Origin: an uncultured Eubacteriales bacterium
GTDB lineage: Bacteria; Bacillota; Clostridia; Oscillospirales; Acutalibacteraceae
Direction: 5' to 3'
Assembly: GCA_934675165.1 (NCBI GenBank)
Contig: CAKUPP010000004.1
Location: forward strand, 1 to 64,000
Length of the DNA stretch: 64,000 nt
Shown: positions 51,182-61,250 of the stretch, piece after piece
How positions within the stretch are numbered: position 1 is the stretch's first letter
How the letters are laid out: every line of letters starts with the position of its first letter
Translations under genes and position numbers: made by a program
The notes under the pieces: model-generated
What the model saw: the letters and a program-made list of their open reading frames with translations, nothing else
Told to the model about the DNA's origin: nothing
Databases searched by the model: none

Positions 51182-52267
51182 ATGGAAAAATATAAAGTTG
51201 GAATTTTAGGAGCAACCGGAACTGTTGGACAAAAATTTATTACACTTTTAGAAAATCATCCATGGTTTGAAATAAAATTATTGGCTGCGAGTTCTAAGTC
51301 TGCAAAAAAAACCTTTGAAGACGCCGTTTCTGGCAAGTGGATGATGGATTTTCCGATTCCCGAAAAATATAAAAATATTGAAGTTCTAGATGCCATCAAC
51401 GATGTAGAAAAAATATCTTCTGAAGTCGATTTTGTTTTCTGTGCGCTCAGTCTTGAAAAAGAAAAAATAAAATCACTTGAAGAAAAGTATGCAAAATTCG
51501 AATGCCCAGTCATTTCAAACAATAGCGCTCATAGAATGACAAATGATGTGCCAATGATAATTCCTGAATTAAATGCCGATCACATGAATATAATTGATGC
51601 ACAGAAAAAACGTCTAAAAACTAAAAATGGATTTATAGCCGTTAAATCCAACTGTTCTATTCAGTGCTATGTCCCGGCTTTACATCCTTTGCTCCCTTAT
51701 AAACTAAAAAACATTTTGGTTTGTACATATCAAGCAATATCGGGTGCAGGAAAAAATTTTAGTACTTGGCCAGAAATGACAGACAATATAATACCGTTTA
51801 TTCCGGGTGAAGAGGAAAAATCTGAACTTGAACCTTTAAAAATTTGGGGCAAAATTAAAAATGGATCAATAGAGCCAAACTGCGATATAAATATAACATC
51901 TCAGTGCTTTCGAGTACCTGTAACAAATGGCCATACAGCAGCGGTGTTTGCCTCCTTTGAAAATAAATTTGAAATAAGTAGTGCCCTAGAAAAAATCAAA
52001 AATTTTAAAGGTCACCCTAAAAGCAGAAATTTACCCAGTTCAACAAAGCAATTTATTCACTATTTCAGTGATCCTACTCGCCCTCAAATAAGGTTAGATA
52101 AAAATTTAGAAAATGGGATGGGTATTTCTGTGGGCAGAATGAGAAAAGATACACAATATGATATAAAATTTGTTTGCATGACTCACAATACAGTCAGAGG
52201 CGCTGCAGGTGGTGCTATCCTTCTTGCCGAAATGCTTTGTCGCGAGGGACTTATTGTTCATAAATAA
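51182..52267 (+). CDS. asd: aspartate-semialdehyde dehydrogenase
   Basis: A 361-residue Asd of the archaeal/fungal-type subfamily: VGILGATGTVGQKF (NADP loop), SNNSAHRM, VKSNCSIQCYVPALHPL with the catalytic Cys, and HTAAVFA with the substrate-binding His. It makes aspartate semialdehyde for lysine, threonine and methionine. First gene of asd-dapA-dapB. No ribosome binding site is visible at the ATG. Confidence 0.95.
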   Translation: MEKYKVGILGATGTVGQKFITLLENHPWFEIKLLAASSKSAKKTFEDAVSGKWMMDFPIPEKYKNIEVLDAINDVEKISSEVDFVFCALSLEKEKIKSLEEKYAKFECPVISNNSAHRMTNDVPMIIPELNADHMNIIDAQKKRLKTKNGFIAVKSNCSIQCYVPALHPLLPYKLKNILVCTYQAISGAGKNFSTWPEMTDNIIPFIPGEEEKSELEPLKIWGKIKNGSIEPNCDINITSQCFRVPVTNGHTAAVFASFENKFEISSALEKIKNFKGHPKSRNLPSSTKQFIHYFSDPTRPQIRLDKNLENGMGISVGRMRKDTQYDIKFVCMTHNTVRGAAGGAILLAEMLCREGLIVHK

Positions 52268-52291
52268 AAAAATATCGGAGGATGATTATTG

Positions 52292-53179
52292 ATGAAAAAA
52301 ACAATATTCAAAGGTTCAGGAGTTGCACTTGTAACTCCAATGACTCAAGATGGAGAAATTAATTACAATGAACTTGAAAGATTAATAGAATTTCAAATTT
52401 CTAATGGAACTGATGCAATTATTTCGTGTGGAACCACAGGAGAATCTGCTACACTTTCAGAACAAGAACACAAAGATGTATTAGATTTTACCGTAAAAAA
52501 AGTAAATGGAAGAATACCTGTTATTGCAGGTACAGGAAGCAATAATACTGAAACCGCACTAAAAAAATCTTTACAAGCAGAAAAATTAGGCGTGGACGGA
52601 TTGTTAATAGTAACACCTTATTATAATAAGACATCGCAAGAAGGTATTATACAGCACTATAATTACATAGCTAATAAAGTAAACACACCTATAATTTTGT
52701 ATAATGTCCCATCACGAACTGGAGTAAACATTAAACCGGAAACGTATTTTGAACTTTCCAAACATCAAAATATTTGTGCTGTTAAAGAAGCCAATGGCGA
52801 TATATCATCTGTGGCAAAAACAATTTCTCTTTGTGGTGACAACCTAAAAGTTTATTCAGGGAACGATGACCAAATAATACCGATTTTATCTTTGGGTGGA
52901 ATAGGCGTTATATCTGTGTTTTCCAATATATGTCCAAAGGAATGTCATACTCTGATAAAAGAATTTTTCGAAGGAAATACAGAACTCAGTACTTGCATGC
53001 AATTAAAATATTTAGAACTTATGAATGTGATGTTTTGCGATGTTAATCCGATTCCAATAAAAGAAGCATTAAATTTAAAAGGATTTGACTGCGGATCTTG
53101 TCGCTTGCCATTATACAAATTAAGTGATGCAAACTACAAAAAACTTGTGGACACTCTTAAAAAATACTCAATAATATAA
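52292..53179 (+). CDS. dapA: 4-hydroxy-tetrahydrodipicolinate synthase
   Basis: A 295-residue DapA: GSGVALVTPM, SCGTTGESATLS, GTGSNNTETAL, TPYYNKTSQEG, YNVPSRTGVN and VKEANGD with the Schiff-base Lys. It condenses aspartate semialdehyde and pyruvate, the branch point to diaminopimelate, lysine and spore dipicolinate. GGAGG lies 9 bases before ATG 52292. Confidence 0.97.
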   Translation: MKKTIFKGSGVALVTPMTQDGEINYNELERLIEFQISNGTDAIISCGTTGESATLSEQEHKDVLDFTVKKVNGRIPVIAGTGSNNTETALKKSLQAEKLGVDGLLIVTPYYNKTSQEGIIQHYNYIANKVNTPIILYNVPSRTGVNIKPETYFELSKHQNICAVKEANGDISSVAKTISLCGDNLKVYSGNDDQIIPILSLGGIGVISVFSNICPKECHTLIKEFFEGNTELSTCMQLKYLELMNVMFCDVNPIPIKEALNLKGFDCGSCRLPLYKLSDANYKKLVDTLKKYSII

Positions 53180-53207
53180 AATTTTGATAAACGGACGGTG
53201 AAAAAAA

Positions 53208-53232
53208 GCCGTTATGTTCGAAACATAACGGC
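53208..53232 (+). promoter_or_regulatory. hairpin between dapA and dapB
   Basis: GCCGTTATGTT (53208-53218), CGA, AACATAACGGC (53222-53232) is a perfect 11-bp stem. The GGACGGTG ribosome binding-like site is upstream of it (53192-53199) and the dapB ATG is 11 bp after it (53243). Folding would bring site and start together or, as an incomplete terminator, lower dapB expression. Confidence 0.6.
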
Positions 53233-53242
53233 CGAGATATTT

Positions 53243-53989
53243 ATGGAAATTATTATACATGGATGTAACGGAAAAATGGGAAAAGCAGTTGCAAAAGCGG
53301 CACAAAATTATGATGGTTGTAATGTGATAGCAGGTGTTGACAAAGACATTTCGCAGGATCACCAGTTCCCTGTTTTTAAATCTTTAAATGAAATTAATAA
53401 TAGACACGGAATTATTATAGATTTTTCTCACCCATCAGCGCTCGATTCTATACTAAATTACGTAACAAAAAATCATACCCCGCTCGTACTTTGTACAACT
53501 GGATATGATGATCTACAGATACAAAAAATTGAGGAATCTTCAAAATACGCACCTATTTTTTATTCTCGAAATATGTCGTTAGGAATAAATTTATTAATTG
53601 AACTCTCAAAAAAAGCCGCCAAAGTACTTGGTAAAGATTTTGATATAGAAATAGTTGAAAAACATCATAACCAAAAAATTGATGCTCCGAGTGGAACAGC
53701 ATATATGATAGCCGAAGAAATATCACAAACATTAAGTGATAAACCCAAATATGTTTTTGACAGAAGTAAGTCACATCATTCAAGATGCAATAACGAAATA
53801 GGAATACATTCAATACGTGGCGGAACTATCCCCGGTGATCACGACGTCATTTTTGCTGGTAATCAAGAAGTAATTACGTTGTCTCACCGTGCAGAATCTC
53901 GTAACGTGTTTGCTCAAGGAGCTGTAAAAGCAGCTATTTTTATAGCAAATCAACCCGCAGGATTATATTCAATGAAAGACATGATTTAA
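53243..53989 (+). CDS. dapB: 4-hydroxy-tetrahydrodipicolinate reductase
   Basis: A 248-residue DapB: IIHGCNGKMGKAV (NAD(P) loop), IDFSHPSAL, CTTGYDD, EKHHNQKIDAPSGTA (catalytic His and Lys) and IRGGTIPGDHDVIF. It reduces the DapA product. The ATG at 53243 matches the usual N-terminus; a frame extension from GTG 53198 would run through the hairpin and is unlikely to be used. Confidence 0.96.
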   Translation: MEIIIHGCNGKMGKAVAKAAQNYDGCNVIAGVDKDISQDHQFPVFKSLNEINNRHGIIIDFSHPSALDSILNYVTKNHTPLVLCTTGYDDLQIQKIEESSKYAPIFYSRNMSLGINLLIELSKKAAKVLGKDFDIEIVEKHHNQKIDAPSGTAYMIAEEISQTLSDKPKYVFDRSKSHHSRCNNEIGIHSIRGGTIPGDHDVIFAGNQEVITLSHRAESRNVFAQGAVKAAIFIANQPAGLYSMKDMI

Positions 53990-53992
53990 AAA

Positions 53993-54373
53993 TCAAATGA
54001 CCTCACAAGCTTCATCTGGGGAATTATAAAAATACATTTTACATGAAATCCCTTTTATAGAATTAGAGACATCTGCGTTTTTATTAGCTATTAAATAAAT
54101 TGGTATCTTGTTAGAATATGCCACCCCTGCCTCTATTCCAATCCCTATGCTGAGCTCTGTTGCATCAATCACAAAAATATCTGATTTTTTTATTTCTGCA
54201 AAAGCTATATCCATTACTGATTTTCCATCCATTTTACAAGGTTTATAATTTTGTATGTTTTTTGCAAACACAAAAGTTTCTATCCCTTTTCTTTTCAATG
54301 ACTTTACTATGCTTTCTATTGTTTCGCGATTTTTCATATCATCGTAATATTTTATAGCCAAAAACGCTTTCAT
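53993..54373 (-). CDS. nucleoside 2-deoxyribosyltransferase-like protein
   Basis: A 126-residue protein: MKAFLAIKYYDDMKNRE, KSDIFVIDATELSIGIGIE and AGVAYSNKIPIYLIAN follow the nucleoside 2-deoxyribosyltransferase fold (the SDIFVID/GIGIEAGxA region). Members cut or move bases on nucleotides, or act as sensors in defence systems. It stands alone, converging on dapB. GGAAGG precedes the ATG at 54373; a longer start at 54409 is less likely. Confidence 0.65.
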   Translation of the reverse strand: MKAFLAIKYYDDMKNRETIESIVKSLKRKGIETFVFAKNIQNYKPCKMDGKSVMDIAFAEIKKSDIFVIDATELSIGIGIEAGVAYSNKIPIYLIANKNADVSNSIKGISCKMYFYNSPDEACEVI

Positions 54374-54457
54374 TAACTTCAACCTTCCCGATTTCAAAAA
54401 TAATTTCATAAGTTAATATACATCAAAATAATTATAAATACAACTGGAGATGTTTAA

Positions 54458-55576
54458 GTGTATACATTAAAGAAAAAAGAATTAAAAGCAAGACTTGGAG
54501 AATTTAAAACTCCCCATGGAACAATAAAGTTGCCTGGCTTTATGAATGTTGCTACTTGTGGAGCAATTAAAGGCGCAGTGTCAGCTCTAGATTTAAAAAA
54601 CATAAAATGCCAAGTCCAACTTTGCAACACATATCACCTTCATTTGCGTCCCGGAGACGAAGTAGTCAAAAGTCAAGGTGGAATAAGAAAATTTACATCT
54701 TGGAGTGGCCCCGTTTTAACAGACAGCGGTGGATTCCAAGTGTTTTCACTCGCAAAACTCAGGAATATACGGGAAGAAGGTGTAGAATTTTCATCACATA
54801 TTGATGGGCACAAAATTTTTATGGGGCCAGAAGAAAGTATGCGAATTCAGTCAAATCTTGGTTCCACAATTGCAATGGCATTTGATGAATGCATTGCAAA
54901 TCCTGCAATGCGCAGCTATACAAAAGATTCTTGCGCCCGAACAGTACGATGGTTAATCCGTTGTAAAAAGAAAATAAAAGAGTTAAATTCATCTGATTCA
55001 ACAATAAACAAACAACAAATGCTTTTTGGAATAAATCAAGGGAGCACTTACAAAGATATCCGAATTGAACACATGAAACAAATAAGAGAATTAGATCTAA
55101 ACGGATACGCAATTGGCGGACTTGCCGTAGGAGAACCTGAGGAAGAAATGTATGAGACCATAGAAGCAGTTGAACCCTATATGCCAAACAACAAACCACG
55201 TTACCTTATGGGCGTGGGTACACCTAAAAATATACTTGAATCAGTAGCAAGAGGTGTAGATTTATTAGATTGTGTAATGCCAAGCAGAAATGCACGCCAC
55301 GGCAAAATTTTCACTTGGAATGGTCCAATAAATATTTTAAACGCCAAATATGAACGTGACTCTTCCCCATTTGATGAAAAATGTAGTTGCCCTACATGCA
55401 CAAATCACTCAAAAGCATATATCCGGCATTTACTTAAAAGTAAAGAAATGCTAGGAATGAGACTGGCTGTACTACATAACCTATACTTTTATAATTCTCT
55501 TATGGAAAAAATAAGGGAATCTCTTGAACAAGGTAAATTTGAAATGTTTTATAATTACTATAAAAATATTTTATGA
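54458..55576 (+). CDS. tgt: queuine tRNA-ribosyltransferase
   Basis: A 372-residue Tgt: LCNTYHLHLRPG, LTDSGGFQVFSL (catalytic Asp), MAFDEC, GINQGS, GYAIGGLAVGEP, LMGVGTPKN, VDLLDCVMPSRNARHG (nucleophile Asp) and a CSCPTC...H zinc site near the C-terminus. It inserts preQ1/queuine at the tRNA wobble base. GTG start with GGAG upstream. The other queuosine genes are not in this window. It converges on the kinase cluster. Confidence 0.97.
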   Translation: MYTLKKKELKARLGEFKTPHGTIKLPGFMNVATCGAIKGAVSALDLKNIKCQVQLCNTYHLHLRPGDEVVKSQGGIRKFTSWSGPVLTDSGGFQVFSLAKLRNIREEGVEFSSHIDGHKIFMGPEESMRIQSNLGSTIAMAFDECIANPAMRSYTKDSCARTVRWLIRCKKKIKELNSSDSTINKQQMLFGINQGSTYKDIRIEHMKQIRELDLNGYAIGGLAVGEPEEEMYETIEAVEPYMPNNKPRYLMGVGTPKNILESVARGVDLLDCVMPSRNARHGKIFTWNGPINILNAKYERDSSPFDEKCSCPTCTNHSKAYIRHLLKSKEMLGMRLAVLHNLYFYNSLMEKIRESLEQGKFEMFYNYYKNIL

Positions 55577-58249
55577 CAGATCAATACCATTCTTAATTAG
55601 AAATTTCTTCAAACCTTCAGTGCTGTTAAACATAGCAAATTGACCATTTTTATATTCCAATTCTTTTATTTTACTATCAATAAAATTACAAGAATCGCTA
55701 AATTTTTGAAAACCACTTAAATATTTTTTGATACTGTGTAGAGACAGATATAATGCATAATTATCTTGAGCTATACCTAATTTAGCTCCGTTAATACCTT
55801 TTACTTTGTTTTCACAAAGTTCAATAGTATCATACTTTATGTCAAGCTCCTTCTCCTCGCCAACACTTTTAACGTCACAGAATACTTTAGGCATAAATTC
55901 GGGTGTACCTTTGCATTTAAAAGTATACTTTTTGTTTATTTTAGTGGTAAAGTCGGGGTCACATAGTTTGCATACATATGGTGATCTCGTTCCCTCTCTT
56001 GCTTTGCCTTTTTGGAATACAATAAAGTTATCAGGCTTTATATCGTAATGAATTCTTTTAAATTTAGTATGATAAAAATTGACGGAATCTATCATATTTT
56101 GCGCTAATTGTTCAATGGTTGCATTATTAGTCCACTGTTCGTCGGTCTCCAATTTTTCAAAAAAACCTACCAAATCCATTTCACCTTTTTTTGTTTCTAT
56201 ACCACGTCCTATTGTTTTCGGGTTAATTACTAAATTTCTGGCTAATGCAGATTCTTCTTTCTCAAGTTTTTTCTCTTTGATTTCGTTATTTAGAGCTTCA
56301 ATCTTTTCATTTAGTGTTACGTCAGTATCATTGGAACGTGTTTGGTTTTGTAAAGATTTTAGTTGAGATTCTAAGTCGTTTATTTCTTCTTGTAGTGCTT
56401 TTTCTTCATTCTTCATTCTTGAATGTTGATTGTGAAGACTTTTATTAGTGTGTATGTCGCGTTCAATTCGCTCTTGGCTATTATCTTTATCATCTTTGAA
56501 AAATTTAAATACTTTTTCTTTATTCTTTTCTGACAACGTAATTGACTGAACAGCTCCAAATGAGCCTTCACCCATATTTTCACCTAACTTAAGATATCTG
56601 TTAATATTACCTTTTACATTATATACACGCATTAAAGCCGCTAAACAATTTTTAAATGATTTGTTTAATTTATCGTCGTCAGATTTTTTCATACTGGATA
56701 TCGCTTCAGAATCTTTTGGATTTCCAAATGATTTGGTAATGTCTTCTATAGTAGGCCCTTTCCCAGTTAATTGTTTGTACAGTACTAAAATGGGAGCGTT
56801 GGTATTTAATTCACCCTCAAACACTTGTAAATTGTTTAAAAAATCTGTTAAACAATCCTTTATGTTGTTAATGCACTCTGATTCAGTAGCATCTAATTGC
56901 GTTGAATTAAATTTACTTATTGTATTTTTCAATGTTGTTATTTTTTTCTCACATTTGTCCATTACTTTAGAAAAAATGGTTAACTTTTTTTCATTGTTCA
57001 TATCATCCATATTATTCATAGCAGATTGGATGTATTTATCAATAATATCATTTATGCCCACATTGAAGTCACTAAAATTCTGTCCCATCATCCACTTTTC
57101 TAAGTTAAACGGTTTGCCTTTTCCAGGACTTGTTTGTTCAGAAAGGTTTGTACTTTTCATTTGTTGGCCTTTAATCGATTTTTGAAGAGCAATTCGGTTA
57201 GCTTGCTCAGGGAATTTCGGTGGAGTCTTCATACTTTTCATTTGTTGAACTTTAATCGATTTTTGAGGAACAATTCGGTTAGCTTGCTCAGGGAAGTTTG
57301 GCGGAGTCTTCATATTTTTCGGTGGTTGAACTTCAATCGACTTTTGAGGAGGATTAAAGTTCAGTGGAGTCTTCATATTCTCCAGTGGTTGGACTTCAGC
57401 CGATTTTTTAGGAACAATTTTTTTAATAACCGGTATTTTATTTGGTGATAATGGTCGATTATTTGTACTTTGTAATTTTTTATCACCAACATTCTCTTCG
57501 TTTGTTTCGCTAATAACCGGTTGTTTACCTGGTGATTGATTTTTAATTTTAGGACTTTGACTTGGTGGTGATGGCCGCTTATTTGTATTTTGTGATTTTT
57601 TGTCACCAACATTCTCTTCGTTTGTTTTGCTAATAATCGGTTGTTTACCTGACGATTGATGATTTTTAATTTTAGGACTTTGACTTGGTGGTGATGGCCG
57701 CTTATTTATATTTTGTGATTTTTGGTCACCACTAGTTTCAGTTGCAGTTTTTATAGTCTTCATATTTCGCGTTTTCAAACCTTGTTTTGATGCAGAAACT
57801 GTTTCCTTATTAGGATAAATTTGTTTTAATAAATTAATTAAAAATTCTTTCAAATCATTTTTTAAAGGAATTAATTTTGCAGGAAATTTTATAGCACTAG
57901 TATTAGTTATACCAATAGTGCTGCTATCCCAATGTTCTTGTTTTACAAATTCAGAAGGTATTTTTTTGCCCATTATTTCTTGATAAATTTGAGAAAGTGG
58001 ATCTTAGTCTGAACTAATATTAAATTTGCCAGGACATTTCTCTGCACACGCACCTATCAAATCTTTTATTGAATTATAAGATTTCTTAAACTCTTCGTCT
58101 GCATTATTACCAGCAGGCGTTAATTGTTTATGCAACTCATTCAATTTTGGTTTTAAAGTTAACTTATTACCATCATTGATGTTATTATTAAATTTTTTTA
58201 GTGCGCTTAACATATTACGTTCACATACACCCTGCATTACACTACCCAT
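55571..58249 (-). pseudogene. eukaryotic-like protein kinase, paralogue 1, with one in-frame stop
   Basis: Read from ATG 58249 the frame starts MGSVMQGVCERNMLSAL, as in paralogue 2, and meets TAA at 58004-58006 (ISSD-stop-DPLSQ) where the paralogues have CAA (Gln). It then stays open for another 800 residues to 55571. Layout: conserved N-terminal domain, proline-rich repeats (57180-57740), helical region, kinase Gly-loop MGEGSFGAVQ, VFKFF Lys, coiled-coil insert, catalytic loop IHYDIKPDNF, CDPDF in place of DFG, and GTPEFMP. A restart at ATG 57973 could still give the kinase part. It may be recently dead, truncated or subject to readthrough. Confidence 0.75.
57433..57735 (-). repeat. proline-rich tandem repeats in kinase paralogue 1
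   Basis: Two near-identical 120-bp units (clearly seen by comparing 57481-57540 with 57601-57660) plus diverged parts encode GDKKSQNTNKRPSPPSQSP-type repeats. A second repeat set (57180-57400) encodes KTPPNFPEQANRI-type units. Confidence 0.7.
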
Positions 58250-58349
58250 TAAAATCCTCTCCTTTAGAATAAATAATTATTTTTAGTAGCCTATTCAAAA
58301 TTTTTATTTAGTTAAATCAACTATCAAATATACTGTATTTGATTTTTTA

Positions 58350-58378
58350 ATTATACATAATATACAAAAATAAATCAA
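58350..58378 (-). promoter_or_regulatory. promoter of kinase paralogue 1
   Basis: On the minus strand TTGATT (58373-58378), 17 bp, TATAAT (58350-58355). Just downstream ATCAAATA (58323-58330) and TATTTGAT (58336-58343) form an inverted repeat. The whole leader is nearly identical to that of paralogue 2. Confidence 0.75.
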
Positions 58379-58434
58379 CTTTTTTGATTTAAAAAATATT
58401 CATACCGCGCGCTATGAGCGTGAGATTAGAACTT

Positions 58435-58472
58435 AAATCATGATCACGTCTTTTAAGCGTAGTCACGATTCA
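58435..58472 (-). terminator. possible terminator of kinase paralogue 2
   Basis: An imperfect inverted repeat (ATCGTGACTACG with CGTGATCATGAT) around the stop codon of paralogue 2, followed on the minus strand by AT-rich sequence. It resembles the hairpin at 14686-14722 in composition. Confidence 0.4.
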
Positions 58473-61150
58473 TACATTATTCGACCATTATTATTCCACC
58501 ATTCATAATAACTATTTATATTTTCCCACGTAGCGCCATTTGCAACTAAAAAACCTTCTAAACTGTCAATACTACTAAACATAGAAAAGTTATTATTTTT
58601 ACCCATCAATTCGTTCATTTTCTTACTAATAAAATCACGAGATTCTTGATACCTTCCAATTCCTTTTAAAATCTCATTAATGTCGAATAAAGACATATAT
58701 AATTCATAATCATCCATAGCTATGCCTAATTGAGCTCCTTTAACACCGCGCGCATTGTTTACGCAAAGACCAGCTATTTCATAATTTACGTCATCCCCGT
58801 CAAAAAATATGCCAGGCATAAACGCGGGTGTACCCGCGAATGAAAAAGTATACTTGTTGTTTATTTTAGTGGTAAAGTCGGGGTCACATAGTTTGCATAC
58901 ATATGGTGAGCTCGTTTTCTCTCTTGCTTTGCCTTTTTGGAATACAATAAAGTTTTCAGGCTTTATATCGTAATGAATTCTTTTAAATTTGGTATGATAA
59001 AAATTGACAGCGTCTACCATGTCTTGCACTAATTGTTTAATGATTTCATCACTAATCCCCGAGTTATCCTTTAAGGCATTAACAAACGCAAGCAAATCCA
59101 TTTCACCTTTTTTTGTTTCTATACCATGTCCTATTGTTTTCGGGTTAATTACTAAATTTCTGGCTAATGCAGATTCTTCTTTCTCAAGTTTTTTCTCTTT
59201 GATTTCGTTATTTAGAGCTTCTATTTCTTTATCTAGATTTGCGTCAATACTATTGGAACGTGTTTCTTGTAAAGATTCTCGTTTAGATTTTAAGTTGTTT
59301 ATTTTTTCTTGTTTCTTACGTTCTTTCTCATCAATTTTTTTATTTAGATCTTCTATTTTTTTATTTAGCTTTGCGTCAATACTATTGGAACGTGTTTTTT
59401 GTAAAGATTCTCGTTTAGATTTTAAGTTGTTTATTTTTTCTTGTTTCTTACGTTCTTTCTTATCAATTTTTTTATTTAGATCTTCTATTTTTTTATTTAG
59501 CTTTGCGTCAATACTATTGGAACGTGTTTTTTGTAAAGATTCTCGTTTAGATTTTAAGTTGTTTATTTTTTCTTGTAGTGCTTTTTCTTTATTCTTCATT
59601 CTTGAATGTTGATTGTGAAGACTTTTATTCGTGTGTATGTTGCGTTCAATTTGCTTTTGACTATCATCGTTATTATTTTTGAAAGATTTAAATACTTTTT
59701 CTTTATTCTTTTTTTCTTTATTCTTTCCTGACAACGTAATTGACTGAACAACTCCAAATGAGCCTTCACCCATACTTTCACCTAAACTAAGATATCTGTT
59801 AATATTACCTTTTACATTATATACACGCATTAAAGCCGCTAAACAATTTTTAAATGATTTGTTTAATTTATCGTCGTCAGATTTTTTCATACTGGATATC
59901 GCTTCAGAATCTTTTGGATTTCCAAATGATTTGGTAATGTCTTCTATAGTAGGCCCTTTCCCAGTTAATTGTTTGTACAGTACTAAAATGGGAGCATTGG
60001 TATTTAATTCACCCTCAAACACTTGTGAATTGTTTGAAAAATTTGTTAAACAATTTTTTATGTTGTTGATGCACTCGAATTCAGGACTATTTAATTGCGT
60101 TAAATCAAATTCAATCATTACATCATCCATTGCATCATTAAACACTTCTATTGTACTCTTACATTCGCTCATCACATCAGAAAAATAGTTAACTTTTTTT
60201 CCATCGTTCATACCATTTATAACAGTTTGGATGTATTTATCAATAATACCATTTATGTCTACATTGAAGTTATTAAATTTATTTAAGATATCGTTATTTT
60301 TTGATGGCAATGCAGCACCACCCGGCTCATGATTCAATTGAACGTTTTTCGGTCCCTCTATCGACTTGTTTAGGTTAACCGGGTTGCCTTCTCCAGAATT
60401 TGTTTGTTTAGAAAGATTTGTGCTTTTCATTTGTGAAACTTTAATCGACTCTTGAGAAGAATTAAAGTTCGGTGGAGTCTCCATCTTCTCCGGTGGTTGA
60501 ACTTCAGTCATTTTTTGAGGATTAGCTGAATCATGTTTGTTTGTTTTAATAACCGGTTGTTTACCTTGTGATTGATGATTTTTAATTTTAGGACTTTGAC
60601 TTGGTGGTAATGGCCGCTTATTTGTATTTTGTGATTTTTGGTCACCACTAGTTTCAGTTACTGTTTTTATAGTCTTCATATTTCGCTTTTTCATACCTTG
60701 TTCTGATGCAGGAACTGTTCCCTCATTAGGATAAATTTGTTTTAATAAATTAATTAAAAAATTTTTTAACGCTTTTTTTAAGTGCGTTGATTCTGCAGGA
60801 AAGCTTATAGAACTATTCTCAGTTATGCCAATATCCTTGCTATCCCAATTTTTTTGTTTTACAGATTCAGAAGGTATTTTTTTGCCAATTATTTTTTGAT
60901 ACATTTGAGAAAGTGGATCTTGATCTGAACTAATATTAAAATTGTCAGGATTTTTCTTTGCACATTCACCTATTAAATTTACTACTGAATTATAAGACTC
61001 CTTGAACTTTTCACTTGCATCATTACCAACAGGATTTAATTGTTCATGCAAATCACCCAACTTTTGTTTTAAATTTAACTTGCTTTTATTAAATATTTTT
61101 AGTGCGCTTAACATATTACGTTCACATACACCCTGCATTACACTACCCAT
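58463..61150 (-). CDS. eukaryotic-like Ser/Thr protein kinase, paralogue 2 (intact)
   Basis: An 895-residue protein with no signal peptide. N-terminal domain (1-150), Lys/Pro/Ser-rich region (150-285), helical domain (290-450), then a protein kinase fold: Gly-loop MGEGSFGVVQ (460-469), Lys488 in VFKSF, a long coiled-coil insert of three 44-residue repeats (about 527-645), catalytic loop HYDIKPEN (726-733), DPD (756-758) in place of DFG, and GTPAFMP (773-779). The Asp-x-Lys-x-x-Asn triad suggests activity, but the Arg of HRD is Tyr and the DFG change is unusual. The coiled-coil insert lies in the N-lobe. AGGAGAGG precedes the ATG. Targets are unknown. Confidence 0.85.
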   Translation of the reverse strand: MGSVMQGVCERNMLSALKIFNKSKLNLKQKLGDLHEQLNPVGNDASEKFKESYNSVVNLIGECAKKNPDNFNISSDQDPLSQMYQKIIGKKIPSESVKQKNWDSKDIGITENSSISFPAESTHLKKALKNFLINLLKQIYPNEGTVPASEQGMKKRNMKTIKTVTETSGDQKSQNTNKRPLPPSQSPKIKNHQSQGKQPVIKTNKHDSANPQKMTEVQPPEKMETPPNFNSSQESIKVSQMKSTNLSKQTNSGEGNPVNLNKSIEGPKNVQLNHEPGGAALPSKNNDILNKFNNFNVDINGIIDKYIQTVINGMNDGKKVNYFSDVMSECKSTIEVFNDAMDDVMIEFDLTQLNSPEFECINNIKNCLTNFSNNSQVFEGELNTNAPILVLYKQLTGKGPTIEDITKSFGNPKDSEAISSMKKSDDDKLNKSFKNCLAALMRVYNVKGNINRYLSLGESMGEGSFGVVQSITLSGKNKEKKNKEKVFKSFKNNNDDSQKQIERNIHTNKSLHNQHSRMKNKEKALQEKINNLKSKRESLQKTRSNSIDAKLNKKIEDLNKKIDKKERKKQEKINNLKSKRESLQKTRSNSIDAKLNKKIEDLNKKIDEKERKKQEKINNLKSKRESLQETRSNSIDANLDKEIEALNNEIKEKKLEKEESALARNLVINPKTIGHGIETKKGEMDLLAFVNALKDNSGISDEIIKQLVQDMVDAVNFYHTKFKRIHYDIKPENFIVFQKGKAREKTSSPYVCKLCDPDFTTKINNKYTFSFAGTPAFMPGIFFDGDDVNYEIAGLCVNNARGVKGAQLGIAMDDYELYMSLFDINEILKGIGRYQESRDFISKKMNELMGKNNNFSMFSSIDSLEGFLVANGATWENINSYYEWWNNNGRIMYES
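59205..59585 (-). repeat. 132-bp tandem repeats in kinase paralogue 2
   Basis: About three copies with a period of 132 bp (matching points at 59255, 59387 and 59519) encode 44-residue coiled-coil units with KINNLKSKRESLQ, RSNSIDA and LNKKIEDLNKKI. Two copies are almost identical. Paralogue 1 has only one diverged unit here. Confidence 0.9.
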
Positions 61151-61250
61151 TAAAATCCTCTCCTTTACAATAAATAATTATTTTTAGTAACCTGTTTAAA
61201 ATTTTTATTTAGTCAAATCAACTATCAAATATACTATATCCGATTTTTTA

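Noticed and set aside
57134..57448. Plus-strand frame of 104 codons opposite kinase paralogue 1
   Set aside because: Mirror of the proline-rich repeats; no ribosome site.
59205..59585. Possible CRISPR array
   Set aside because: The 132-bp units are in-frame coding repeats without spacers; no cas genes are nearby.
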